From the NCBI GenBank assembly GCA_021014325.1, contig JAJGQC010000613.1, positions 95,809 through 159,808 of the forward strand: 64,000 nt of DNA, given 5' to 3'. A program made the translations under genes and the position numbers. Below, piece after piece: positions 1-46,843 of the stretch (its first letter is position 1; the number at the start of each line of letters is the position of its first letter). Source of the stretch: Plazaster borealis (Eukaryota > Echinodermata > Asteroidea > Forcipulatida > Labidiasteridae). The notes under the pieces are model-generated. The model ran no database searches. It was given only the letters and a program-made list of their open reading frames with translations, and was not told the DNA's origin.

Positions 1-700
1 TCAAGGATGTTGAACTTCTGGTGATTGAAGCTTGCAATGGTGATGACACACACCGCAAGCATATAGAATCACACTGGATTCACCAACTCAAGACAGTCCA
101 ACCCTTTGGACTAAACATAAACACTGGTGTTAAATAACTTCCCATTACCCTCCACTTCACTCCTCTGCCTGATAATTCATCTGTTGTATATATTCTGTAA
201 ATAAAGTGTAAATAAACACATTTTTTTCTGTCAATAATTTGATTTTTAAGAAATTTCTTACTATAAATATCTCATGTAGTAACCTTTTTTTCCACAGGTC
301 CCTCACACCTATTTTTAATATCATCCTACCTTTGATCTTGCTATTCTTTAATTGACCATTGTTAGTTGCATCATGATGCAACTTGCTCTCCAATCCCACC
401 CTTTCATGTTTCCCTGCATTGTTATCGAACAATGCATTTACCACTTTTATGGTCCAGTAATCCATCCTTTCATACTATACATCCTTTGTCCTCACCACTT
501 TACTCCTATTGGTTCATAGCCACCAATTGTTTCTGAAATAGAAACTTTGATTGGCTATAATTTCCCGCTTCTTTCTGGATCCTTCCCTTAATCCCTTTCC
601 CCTCTCTTTTTCTATAAATGGATATGTATTTGTTTGTACTTGTTTTATGCCTCTGAAGAAGGTCCGGTCTGGATCGAAAGCTAAGGCCATCTACCCTACT

Positions 701-735
<35 letters not shown>
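1..735 (+). mobile_element. Penelope-like retroelement, 3' end (GIY-YIG C-terminus plus 3' UTR)
   Basis: Read from base 3, the first 135 bases encode about 44 residues ending at TAA (135-137). They contain HRKHIESHWIHQLKT followed by PFGLN. The pattern E-S-x-W-I-x-x-L-K-T-x-x-P-F-G-L-N is characteristic of the C-terminus of the GIY-YIG endonuclease carried by Penelope-like elements (PLEs). About 500 bases of AT-rich 3' UTR follow, then a conserved tag (649-700) found again at 42127-42178, and a (TA)n tract. The rest of the element, including reverse transcriptase, would lie left of the window. The family is assigned from the motif; an alternative is another GIY-YIG retroelement. It is probably an insertion in an upstream intron of the receptor gene. 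Confidence 0.7.
649..700 (+). ncRNA. hammerhead-like 3' tag of the PLE, copy 1
   Basis: The stretch has CTGAAGA at 653-659, a possible stem II of GGTCC and GGATC around a GGTCT loop, then GAAA at 676-679. This resembles the hammerhead core CUGANGA, stem II, GAAA. There is one unpaired A before stem II, and I cannot draw a convincing stem III, so activity is doubtful. PLEs are known to carry hammerhead motifs in their terminal repeats. A near-identical 52-bp copy lies at 42127-42178. A (TA)n microsatellite follows directly. Confidence 0.4.

Positions 736-737
<2 letters not shown>
701..737. repeat. (TA)n microsatellite
   Basis: An almost pure TA dinucleotide run follows the PLE tag directly. 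It may be the insertion target or a product of retroelement integration. Confidence 0.95.
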
Positions 738-739
<2 letters not shown>

Positions 740-782
740 ATAAATTCAGAATATGAGTTAAACAAACTCTGGCATATCTCTC

Positions 783-826
783 TTCTGGACAGACTGTTTC
801 GTACCATAAGGCACTCATCAGCAGAA
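783..826 (-). ncRNA. hammerhead ribozyme (minimal, type I topology)
   Basis: Read 5' to 3' on the minus strand: stem I TTCTG (826-822), core CTGATGA (821-815), stem II GTGCC (814-810), loop TTAT, GGTAC (805-801), core GAA (800-798), stem III ACA (797-795), loop GTC, TGT (791-789), C17 at 788, then stem I CAGAA (787-783). Every invariant core position of the hammerhead is present, and all three helices pair (stem II has one G-U). Predicted cleavage is after the C at 788. The very short stem III matches the hammerheads known from Penelope-like elements. It lies opposite in strand to the PLE end at 1-735, which fits an inverted terminal-repeat piece of a related element. Confidence 0.8.
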
Positions 827-1190
827 TGACGAAAATAGAATACAAGTAGCATCTTACCTTATTTCGAATTATAAAGCGTGTATAGGCAAAACACAATAGT
901 ATTATTTATCCCCGTTGCAATGTTAACATATATGTTAACAATTCAAACAATTTCCCCCATTTTCCCCCATTTCCCCAATTTTCCCCAAAAGTACTAAAAC
1001 TCCCTTTAATGTCAAGTCCCTAAAACTCCCTCAAATATCCCTTTTAACTGGGCCACCAGCTTGTCTTAACAAAAATCGTATACCATTGTATATTGCTTTC
1101 TTCATAAAGACGGGGTGTAGTAAATGGAGTAAGCAGTTCATACAATACAAGTGGGGGGGTTACCGTTTGAAACACTGAGATGATGTGCTT

Positions 1191-1241
1191 GACACGGTAG
1201 TTGCACGACATGTAAACAAAACGTCGTGCTCTTACCGTGTC
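1191..1241. repeat. short hairpin repeat
   Basis: GACACGGTA and GCACGAC at 1191-1209 are answered by GTCGTGC and TACCGTGTC at 1223-1241, giving an imperfect inverted repeat of about 20 bp arms with a short loop. It may be a tiny MITE remnant. Confidence 0.5.
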
Positions 1242-1397
1242 GAATCCAATTGAATTCTCAGTCGGGTGATGCCCTTTGGAAATAACAAAAGCTTTAACAA
1301 AGTTTTAGTACTTTTGTTGAAATTATCACAATCCTCGCGTATGCACCCGTCCTCCATTGAACAGAAACATATTTAAATGACAGTAACGTTGCTTGAT

Positions 1398-1758
1398 ATG
1401 TCCAATGTCAAATATCGAAATAAAAAGTAAACATTTTCCGTACAAACCTATATGTGAATGTCCAATGTCCAATATTGAAATAGAAAGTTTACATTCACTG
1501 TAAAAACCAATATGATTGTCCAATTACGAAATAGCAAAGTAGACACTCACTTTATAAAAACTTGTCCACTGTACAATATATAAATACCAAAGTAGACATT
1601 CGCTGTACAAAGCTATGTGAATGTCCAATAGCCAATATCGACACAGCAAAGTAGACATTCGCTGTACAAACCTACAGTGAATGTCCGACGTCCAATATCG
1701 AATTAGAAAAGTCGACATCAGCCTTACAAACCTATGTTAATGTCCAATGTCCAATTTC
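1398..1758. repeat. about 60-bp tandem repeat, roughly six diverged units
   Basis: Each unit carries TGTCCAATGTCCAATATCGA, then an AAAGTAGACATTCGCTGTAC-like block and CCTATGTGA. Units begin near 1398, 1457, 1516, 1564, 1620, 1680 and 1740. Divergence between units is considerable, and two units are shortened. No coding function is seen. Confidence 0.85.
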
Positions 1759-2470
1759 AAGCTAACTTTATTATCATAATGTTAAATAATGTGAACATTC
1801 TCCTTTTTAATAGGCTTCTGTAGCAAGGGATTTTTCAGAGACGGGTGGGAAAGAACTTCCTTCTGGATCATACATACTTATTTTGTAGATTTCAGAAATA
1901 GACTGATCAAATTTGTTTGACTTTCTTAACGCCACTCAACAATGACGAGGACAACATTTAGGATGTGGAATGTTGTCATTTTGTTTTATCCATCAATATT
2001 TGAGTGCCACCGCTCGAAGTATTCTGGTGTAGTGGTAAAACAAACACAGCGTTGGAAACCAGCGGGGTGGCTGAAATAAACTTATTTACAAGTAAAAAAT
2101 AACTACAAGTATAAAAAGAGCACCCGATATATTATTTATAGTTGTTTAGAAAGCTATACATTAAAAAAAGCTAAAACTTTATTATTGTACAAAATTCACA
2201 AACGTGTAAAAAGGGGGTAAACAGTAAGCCAAGTTAGAATAAATAAAGTTAACATCACATAATTTTTGCCAGAGCAGGAATTTGTCGCTCGTACCACGAA
2301 CCGACCTAACTGACAAAAATCACACACTTTTGCAAATATTTTTTTTTTTACAAATTATTAATATACTCATTACTGTTAACATTTTCAGCAAGTTTCAGAA
2401 CTAAATACGAAAGTTTTGTAATTACACTTATTACTAAACACGACGTATCACTAGATTTGCCGTTTTGTCT

Positions 2471-2689
2471 TTTCACAAAGTGACCTACGCCACTTTACCA
2501 ATGATGTACTATGCGCTACAGCGCGCGCAGTTCGGGCGCACGTGTAAAATGTTCGTACCACAAAGTGACCTAACTCAAAGCGTAGTATTTTTCACAAAGT
2601 GACCTAATAGATAGGTCTCTATCATGCATTGGTTTGTACACGGCGCTCCGCGGGCAAAACTCGGATTTTCATTTTCACAAAGTGACCTA
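2471..2689. promoter_or_regulatory. cluster of four CACAAAGTGACCTA motifs beside CpG-rich DNA
   Basis: The 17-mer TTTCACAAAGTGACCTA is exact at 2471-2487, 2590-2606 and 2673-2689, and CCACAAAGTGACCTA is at 2558-2572. TGACCT is the reverse complement of the nuclear-receptor half-site AGGTCA. CpG-rich patches sit between copies (about 2511-2545 and 2637-2660), unusual for this AT-rich window. A weaker relative occurs near 2290. A regulatory role is inference; a decayed tandem repeat is the alternative. Confidence 0.35.
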
Positions 2690-2699
2690 TCTGTTTAGG

Positions 2700-3660
2700 T
2701 ATTATTTACTAATTAAAATAGTTGCAGATATCAAATGAAATTGACAGTTCTGTATTAATAAAGTAGTCGGCTTTATTTTTGTCTTAAAACAATTATAAAC
2801 AAATAGTTAGCAGACCCCGAAACAGCAGTTTGAAAAATAGTGCAACTTCATTCGTGATTTTCTCCAAACAGGTTTTGTTTTTCCTTTTTTTTCTTCTTCT
2901 TCTTATATACTGTGTACGAGTTGTCAGTTCGTGGTACGCGCGACGAATTGTGCAGTTGTTATATCTTTGAGTTCTACAATTGGGTATTAAAAATCCACAG
3001 GAGGTGCTATCCCTCAGCTCCCTAACCGCACAACTTGATTTCAGAGGCGGAAGCATATCCCTAAATTTGTTAGAATTCAACAATTTGTTGCCAAACTAAA
3101 GAAGAAGTAAATTTCTTCTAGCATCAATTGAGGTTTTTCCCCAGCGTCCTCATTCTAAAGAAAGTGCTGCAATCTATTACTAAATTTGACAAGTGTCACT
3201 GATTCATTGTAAGTTTCGAACTTTTGCCGTGTAAAATCACGTTAAGTTGGACACGGTAAATGTAAATATTTTATGTTTACTTTTTCTTCGTCTTCTTCTT
3301 CTTCTTCTTCTTCTTCTTGTTTGTTTTCTTCTTTTTTTATTCGTATTTTTAATCTGTGAAAACTGATTGTGGACCTATAATAAAGGATTGTGAATCTGTT
3401 ATAACAGCTAACGAATTCATCAATAACTGTTAGCGATTTGGCAGTTACGGTTTGTGAGTCGTAATTACGGGTTATGAGCCCGTAATTAAGAATTACAATG
3501 TTTAATGTCTGATGGCAATGATGGCGAGTCTTTTGTTTGGCTTCATTATCAACGACAATTGTTTTATTGTGTCACAATACACAAGTTGCACTGTAACAAA
3601 ATTCCATCCAAATATTGTCTTTATTAAAATGTAACCTTCATAATGTGTTCCAAAAACGTC
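2700..3660. other. AT-rich non-coding stretch with a CTT microsatellite
   Basis: No supported exon was found. The stretch includes a (CTT)n run at about 3284-3320 and short TAATTACGGGTTATG-type repeats near 3455-3490. An open frame on the minus strand (2793-3083) has no recognisable domain and is probably chance. Confidence 0.6.
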
Positions 3661-3664
3661 ATAA

Positions 3665-4128
3665 TATTTTAAAAAGGTATTATACGGGATTGACTAAGTG
3701 TCTTATTTTAGTCTGAAAGCTACTGTTGATCAAAACATAAACACTGTCTGCGACCATTTTTGTATTTGATATGTTTTCCTGATTTGGGGTTGAACAAACA
3801 AAAATACTAGAGCGGGTTCTGAACCAACGACCAAATTGTCCTCTGAAATAAAGTCATAATCGATGAATCTTTATCTAAAAACTTAAAACAAAACTCAATT
3901 TCACAAGTTATTCCGGTTGTTACAACCAACATTAAGGGCAACTTGTTTACACGCTGGCAATTTGTGCAGTGGTTTTCACTATTTTCTCCTGACTCACACA
4001 ACAGATTAAGCACAAGTTTCCACAGGTTTGTTATTATGTTTATGGTTGATCACACAAACCATGAACACTGTCAGCGACTATTTTGTCAGCTCTGCCGATC
4101 CTGCATAATATATAATCCTGTTTGATAC
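3665..4128. repeat. dispersed repeat family C, copy 1
   Basis: It shares blocks such as GAACACTGTCTGCGAC, CACAGGTTTGTTAT and TATACGGGAT with copies at 18065-18465, 19595-20055 and 30735-31015. It ends about 40 bases before the transmembrane exon. The family looks non-autonomous; no coding capacity is seen. Confidence 0.65.
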
Positions 4129-4166
4129 GTTTCTACATTTACCATCGTTCCTTTTTGCACCTCTAG

Positions 4167-41290
<37,124 letters not shown>

Positions 41291-42130
41291 ACCCGTGGCG
41301 TGAGATGCGTGATGCGCCAGTTGCTGCACCTGTTGATTGATTGTTATTGTTATTATTTATCAGTATAAGTGTTTTTATAGAGCATAATTTGCTTTTGTAC
41401 ATTGGCATAAAATCTTTGATGATGCACTCAGAAAAGAAGCAAGTTTTAATGCTGAATGTTAAGAAGAACTTGATTTTTGGCATTTTGAATGTTTTCATCC
41501 AGAGTTCGAACCCACAACCTTTCGATTACAAGTCAAGCAGTCTAAACCACGGTTTAAACATGTACAACTAGGGAGTCAATTTGTTTTTAACTCTTGTTTA
41601 GCTTAATTGTTCGTCTTTAGTGGTGTGTTTCATTCGGGCTTCAATTTAGTGTGTTTGGTTTCCCCTTCTAGTTTCAGCAACAAATCGTTCAATTTCATTA
41701 ACTCGGATTAAAACTCACGCACGTTTCCCTAAATTATTCAAACTGATGTTTCTTTGTTAGCTAATATTGCATTTAATTTCGTCTTCGTGCACACATGATT
41801 GTGTTCTTCTAATTCAGATTCGTTTCAGACATTTTTTTTTTATTTATGGAAATTCAAGATTACATTTCACATTATTCAGTTGAATGTCTTCTACCTGGGG
41901 CCTTCTTTTTCAGTTGATGAAATTGAATGGTTGATGAGCTGCTTGCTGTACAACCAAAGTGACTGCTAAACTGTTGAATTTGAATGACTTCTGATGACTA
42001 TATGCTGATCCAAACGATCTTTCATTTTTCAGACGAAATTGAATTAACCGAATTTTAAAGTGGATGATTTTTATTGAAATTATTGTTTATCTTATTTTAT
42101 TTTTAAATAAAATTGTATACAAATTGCCTC
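41291..42130 (+). other. RTK 3' UTR with polyadenylation signal
   Basis: No other AATAAA was seen between the stop and AATAAA at 42106-42111, so cleavage is expected near 42125-42135. The UTR contains a tRNA-like SINE fragment (41503-41560, minus strand, with GGTTGTGGGTTCGAACTC). The extent is inferred. Confidence 0.6.
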
Positions 42131-42193
42131 TGACGAAGGTCCGGTCTGGATCGAAAGCTAAGGCCATCTACCCTACTCATTGTATACAAATTG
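42112..42193 (+). mobile_element. 52-bp hammerhead-like tag between 15-bp direct repeats
   Basis: ATTGTATACAAATTG occurs at 42112-42126 and again at 42179-42193. Between them are 52 bases starting CCTCTGACGAAGGTCCGGTC, nearly identical to the PLE tag at 649-700, with CTGACGA at 42130-42136 and a later GAAA. The direct repeats look like a target-site duplication. They contain the palindrome TTGTATACAA, so the two flanks could also pair as a stem. Confidence 0.75.
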
Positions 42194-42199
42194 TCTTCA

Positions 42200-44460
42200 T
42201 ATGTTTTCATATTAATTACTTTGCATTATTTCAGTTTCTCTGGTCAATATTTTGTATTTTTGTTTGACTCTTTGGGGTTTTAAGTTTCGTTTGTTTTTGT
42301 TTAAATATATATATATTTAATTATTTTGTTTGTCTTTTTGTTTTACCTTGTACTATTTTTTTAGAATGATGGGTATTTTTTTATTATCGATTTTATATTG
42401 TTTTAAGTGAGCGGGGTCGGGGTCTGGGTTTTTGTTGATCATAGTGTAAATTTGTATTTGCATCTACAGTAATGCATTTTGACGTATATTTATATACGCA
42501 GGTTTTTTAAAATGAATGAATTAGTGGATCCGCTCATTTTTTGTTTTTTCTAACCTCGGTGCTGTATATTCGTTTACTTGTCGATGTTGTTGCGTACGAC
42601 AAAGGGTGTACACAATTTATGCACGCTACTGTAAAGAGTTATGCACGATTTTAACTTTGTTTATTGGTAACAACCAACTGATTATTGTGACTTTTATTCA
42701 TCAAAGCTCATAAAGCGTGCATGTTGTTTTTGTTTTGTATTTTTTTACTTTTTGACGAGTTACCTTTCTCCAGTCCCAACAAACGCAGTAATGGTCGTTT
42801 AATTAATTAATTTAAGAACCCTTAAGTGCGTTTCATCCCTTGAGAATACGCAAATGTTGGAAAGGTGGTAAAAAATGTTCCACACAACCCAACATACCAA
42901 CATACATTTAAAATGTTTTCTGTGCATTTACAATGATTTTTTTTTATATAAATGACTTCTTCTAGTGTCTATAATTGTTTCAGCCTTTTTAGTTATTTTT
43001 TTAATTAATTTTGTTAATTACTTATGTCTAATTAGTGAAAATTGGAGCAAAGTGTCTTCATTGAAGCGTTTCTGTGTTATTTTCTCATTTTCTAAAAGTA
43101 AAAAGCATAACATTGGCTTTCACATAATGGGGGGGGGGTGGGGGTTGTGGGGGGTTAGGGGCTAGCAATAAACTACACTCACCCATGGGGGCTACCTCCA
43201 TGACCCAATAAACTCCACCAGTAACCCTATGACCATCTGCAATAAACTACCCAGCCATGACAACACAGATTAGGCCTATCTGTAAACTCTTTCTCTCTTC
43301 AAGCCAGCAAATCATGAATGACAGGTCATTACCCAAGTGAGCAACTGCAGCTTGACTTGGGGGCGGGGACTGGTTGCAAACCAGACACATGGCCACAGCT
43401 GTCAGCAAGACGGCAGACACTTGCTACACTCAAAGAACAGACGACTCAACTTATGAAAGGGTTATAGATTTTGGGAGGTCTGTATTTGACATGGGCTATT
43501 TATGTGCTAAGTGCATGCATTTGTGCATGAGTGCAAATAGTTTTCTGCCCCTCAAAAAAAAATCTGGGACCTGACACTTGCCCCCCCCCCTCTTAGATAT
43601 GTGGAATGGTCTTGTCTGGGATGGCATGGAATTTGAGTCCCACAGGTCATTACACTTTGGAGATTATGCAAATTTAATCAATGTGTGATACACACCGTAC
43701 CACCTTCCCCTCATTAAAGGGTGGGTGGTTTGGTGTTTTTTTGTTTGTTTTTTTGGAGGGGGGGGGGTCTTGGGGGTTGTTTGTTTGTTTGTTTGTTTGT
43801 TTGTTAGTTTAATTTTTTTTAGGGGATGGCTTCGGTTTTGTTTTTGAGTTGTTGTTGTTGTTGTTGTGGTTTTTTTTGGGGGGGTCCTTTTTTATTCAAA
43901 ACACTTTTGGGTAAGTTTCAACATTTAACCATTTTCTAAAACATAGGCTTAGGTATATTATAAATATCAACATATTTATGTTGCTTTTTAATACGGCTGG
44001 TGAATGATAGGATCGTGCCTTTGGAAATACAAGCATGTCATTTTGCACTCAGTCAAAGTCCGTCATGATAAAGATAAATAATTGCAACTATAGTTTGAAC
44101 TTTTCGAAGATAACTGACTGTGTGGCAGATTAAATGCTTGAATAATCAATGAAGGCACAAGTCTCCCAGAGAGTTTCCCTTTCTGCACTACACTGCACAA
44201 GATGGGCTGGTAAATTTGACACCATGGGTGTTGTCAAATCTATATATGAGAACATGGTGTCAAATTAAACAACCCAGTTTTTGCAGTGTACCAAACTTCT
44301 TATCTACATATTGAACTTGTTTGTGTATAATAATAAATATAATAATGACCGTTAAAATTGGATTTGGTATTCAAGATCTGATTGACAATAATTTTAATTT
44401 GACAATATGTAAAATGTATGTAATTTGTTTACGTAATTGTCCATTCGTGTTAATGGGATA
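42200..44460. other. AT-rich, apparently gene-free stretch
   Basis: G-runs at about 43130-43155 and 43755, (GTTT)n at about 43781-43806 and a (GTT)n run near 43850. A block at about 43380-43670 (CTGTCAGCAAGAC, CTCTTAGATATGTGGAATGG) resembles 30075-30320, a further dispersed repeat. No exon was supported. Confidence 0.6.
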
Positions 44461-44465
44461 CTTGG

Positions 44466-45120
44466 AACTTTGAATGGTGGAGATATAATCTAATTAAGAT
44501 CACCAGTAACACCATGTACATGAGAAGGATTTGAAATTCTGCATTGTGGAGATACAATGGTAAGGTTTGAAGTAAAACTATGCGAATGAGTGGGTTTTGA
44601 AACGTTGCATGGTGGAGATACAATCAAGAAAGGTTTGCAGTAACACCAAATACACGAGTAGAATTTGAAGGCTTGCATGGTAGAGATACAATCTAGTAAG
44701 ATTTCCAATAAGACCATTTGCATGGGTATGATTTCGAACCTTGCATGGTAAGAGTCAATCTACTAGTAAGGGTGAGGTAACATCATGTACATGGGTGAGA
44801 TTTGAAACATTGCATGGTAGAGAGACAATCTAGTGAGGTTTGAAGTAACACCATGTACATGAGTTGGATATTAAATTGTGCATGGTGGAGACACAATGTA
44901 GGAAGGCTTAAGGTAACACCTTAAGTAGGAAGTAGGAATTGAGTAGGAATTGAAACTTTGCAAGGTGGGATACACTCTAGTAAGATTTGCATTAACATCA
45001 AGTACACGAGTAGGATTTGAAACCTTGTATGGTAGAGAGACAATCTTGTATTAGGTCTGCAATAACACCATGTACACGAGCAGGATTTATAAATGTGCAT
45101 GGCGGTAGATCTAAAAGAAC
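44466..45120. repeat. about 73-bp tandem repeat, about nine diverged units
   Basis: Units contain GTAACACCATGTACATGAG, GATTTGAAA and TGCATGGTGGAGATACAATC. Divergence is moderate, and the 44920-44990 unit has small duplications. No coding role is seen. Confidence 0.85.
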
Positions 45121-45464
45121 CGAGTATGTAAACCATTTGACGGTTTGATGAGTATGCTTTGATCGTTTGCAGGAGAAAAAAAGTAATGAACATATTTGTA
45201 TTGGAAAGAGAGTTTGAAATTATGTAAAACAAACTGTAATTGCTTGTTATTATAACTATAACCTCAATGTCCATATAGCCAAATTGTATTCTTAGTATGC
45301 TTTCGAATGTATTGTCATGTAAAAATGAATTGTCATGTAAATAGGACAAGTGAATAAAAGCAATCATTAGTACATCGTTACATATTAAGTTCACACAAAC
45401 GACACAATAAACAGATTTTTTCAAAGTGTAAGCTTCTCTGGGTGAGGCAATGATACACAATTTT

Positions 45465-45668
45465 GGGGTCAGACTTTACCCGGATTCCGGGTCCCATTGG
45501 GCCGAACCTCTTTTTGTAACCCGGAATATATGTGTAAAACTGGGCCAAAATAAGGTCAAATTGATGCAGAGTCCAAACAGTTTCCGGGTCAGCCTGACTA
45601 ATAAATGGGTCAGGGCCCCTTGGACTCGGCTTGGAATGCAGGTCAATTCTGACCCGGGAACTTGTTGA
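45465..45668. repeat. dispersed repeat family E, copy
   Basis: It contains GATTCCGGGTCCCATTGGGC, TTTCCGGGTCAGCCTGAC and the right end CAATTCTGACCCGGGAACTT. Confidence 0.65.
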
Positions 45669-45704
45669 CGGCGAACTTCTAGAAAAGCAGCAAAAAGTTG
45701 ATTT

Positions 45705-46062
45705 AAAGGCACCACGTTTGGTAATTACTCAAAATATATATTAGCATACAAAACTGACTTGGTAACAAGCAACGGAGAGCTGTTGATAGTATAAAACATT
45801 GTGACTCCCTCTGAAGTAACGTAGTTTTTGAGAAAGAGGTAATTTCTCACTAAAATATTAAAAACTTCTTGCAAGAAGTTGTTATTCATATCTGAAAGCA
45901 CACAAATTTGTACAACAAGGAGGTTTTTTCTTTCATCATTTTCTTGCAATTTCGATGACCAATTGAGCCCAAATTTCCACAGGCTTGTTATTTTATGCAT
46001 ATGTTGGGATACACCAAGTGAGAACACTGGTCTTTGACAATTACCAAACGTGTACGATGCCT
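45705..46062 (-). repeat. dispersed repeat family A, inverted copy
   Basis: Complement of the 9580 and 20230 copies: GAAGTAACGTAGTTTTTGAG, CTTCTTGCAAGAAG and CACTGGTCTTTGACAATTAC are seen in order. Confidence 0.75.
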
Positions 46063-46255
46063 TTAAAGAGAGGGTATAGCTTCGGTAACTGCTCAACAAG
46101 TAATGACCTTATTGCGTCAGGGCACCTTGTAAACCATGGTGCTATGCAAAGGAGTAGGTCTCATACTTCAACACGTAACTCCACTTACCTTGTAGGAAAA
46201 ATACTGAGCGCTTTGAGACACCCATCGGGAGTATAAAGCGCTATTATTATTATTA
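46063..46255 (+). mobile_element. SINE-like 3' region with (TTA)n tail
   Basis: It ends GAGCGCTTTGAGACACCCAT, CGGGAGTATAAAGCGC and a TTATTATTATTA tail. This is a tail type common in marine-invertebrate SINEs. The head is not recognisable. Confidence 0.5.
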
Positions 46256-46595
46256 TAAAAACTTACTTGGTAAGAAGCACTGCAGCTGTTGATAATTTAT
46301 AACATTTTGAGAAACAATTCGCTTCAAAGGAATTTGGTTTTAGAGAAAAGGATTCAAAAACAGTTCAATCTGAGTAACGTTTCATGCATGAAACGTTTCT
46401 CAAATTGTGTATTTCAATTGAGGATTATTCTTCCTTCGTGGGCAAAACCGCTCCAGATTTTAGACAATATCTCTACTAAAACTCTCCCACTTTTTGAAAT
46501 GAAATGTTCACAGGTTAGTTTTATTGTAAATATCTACATTTATACAGGATTAAAACAATCAAACGCTTCCAAAAACAAAAGGTAAACTTTGCCTT
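46255..46595. repeat. dispersed repeat family B, copy 3
   Basis: It has the internal palindrome AACGTTTCATGCATGAAACGTT-like core (46377-46398) and the tail CACAGGTTAGTTTTATTG. Confidence 0.7.
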
Positions 46596-46843
46596 TAACA
46601 CGTTTATCATTTAATATAATAATGCGTTTATATCAATTTGCGTTTAAAAATGTACTCAAATAAAATAATATATTTTGCATAAAAAATGTATAGTTATTTT
46701 ATTGTTATTTGAAATAATAATGTTTGATATTTTAAGGCATTTTGTTATCTTACTGTTTTGGGGGATGACCGTAAAGGGTTTTCTTATATACTCTTTCAGT
46801 GACTAGTCAGGGGGACCAGTTAGCTTTTCGTTTCACTCGTCCA

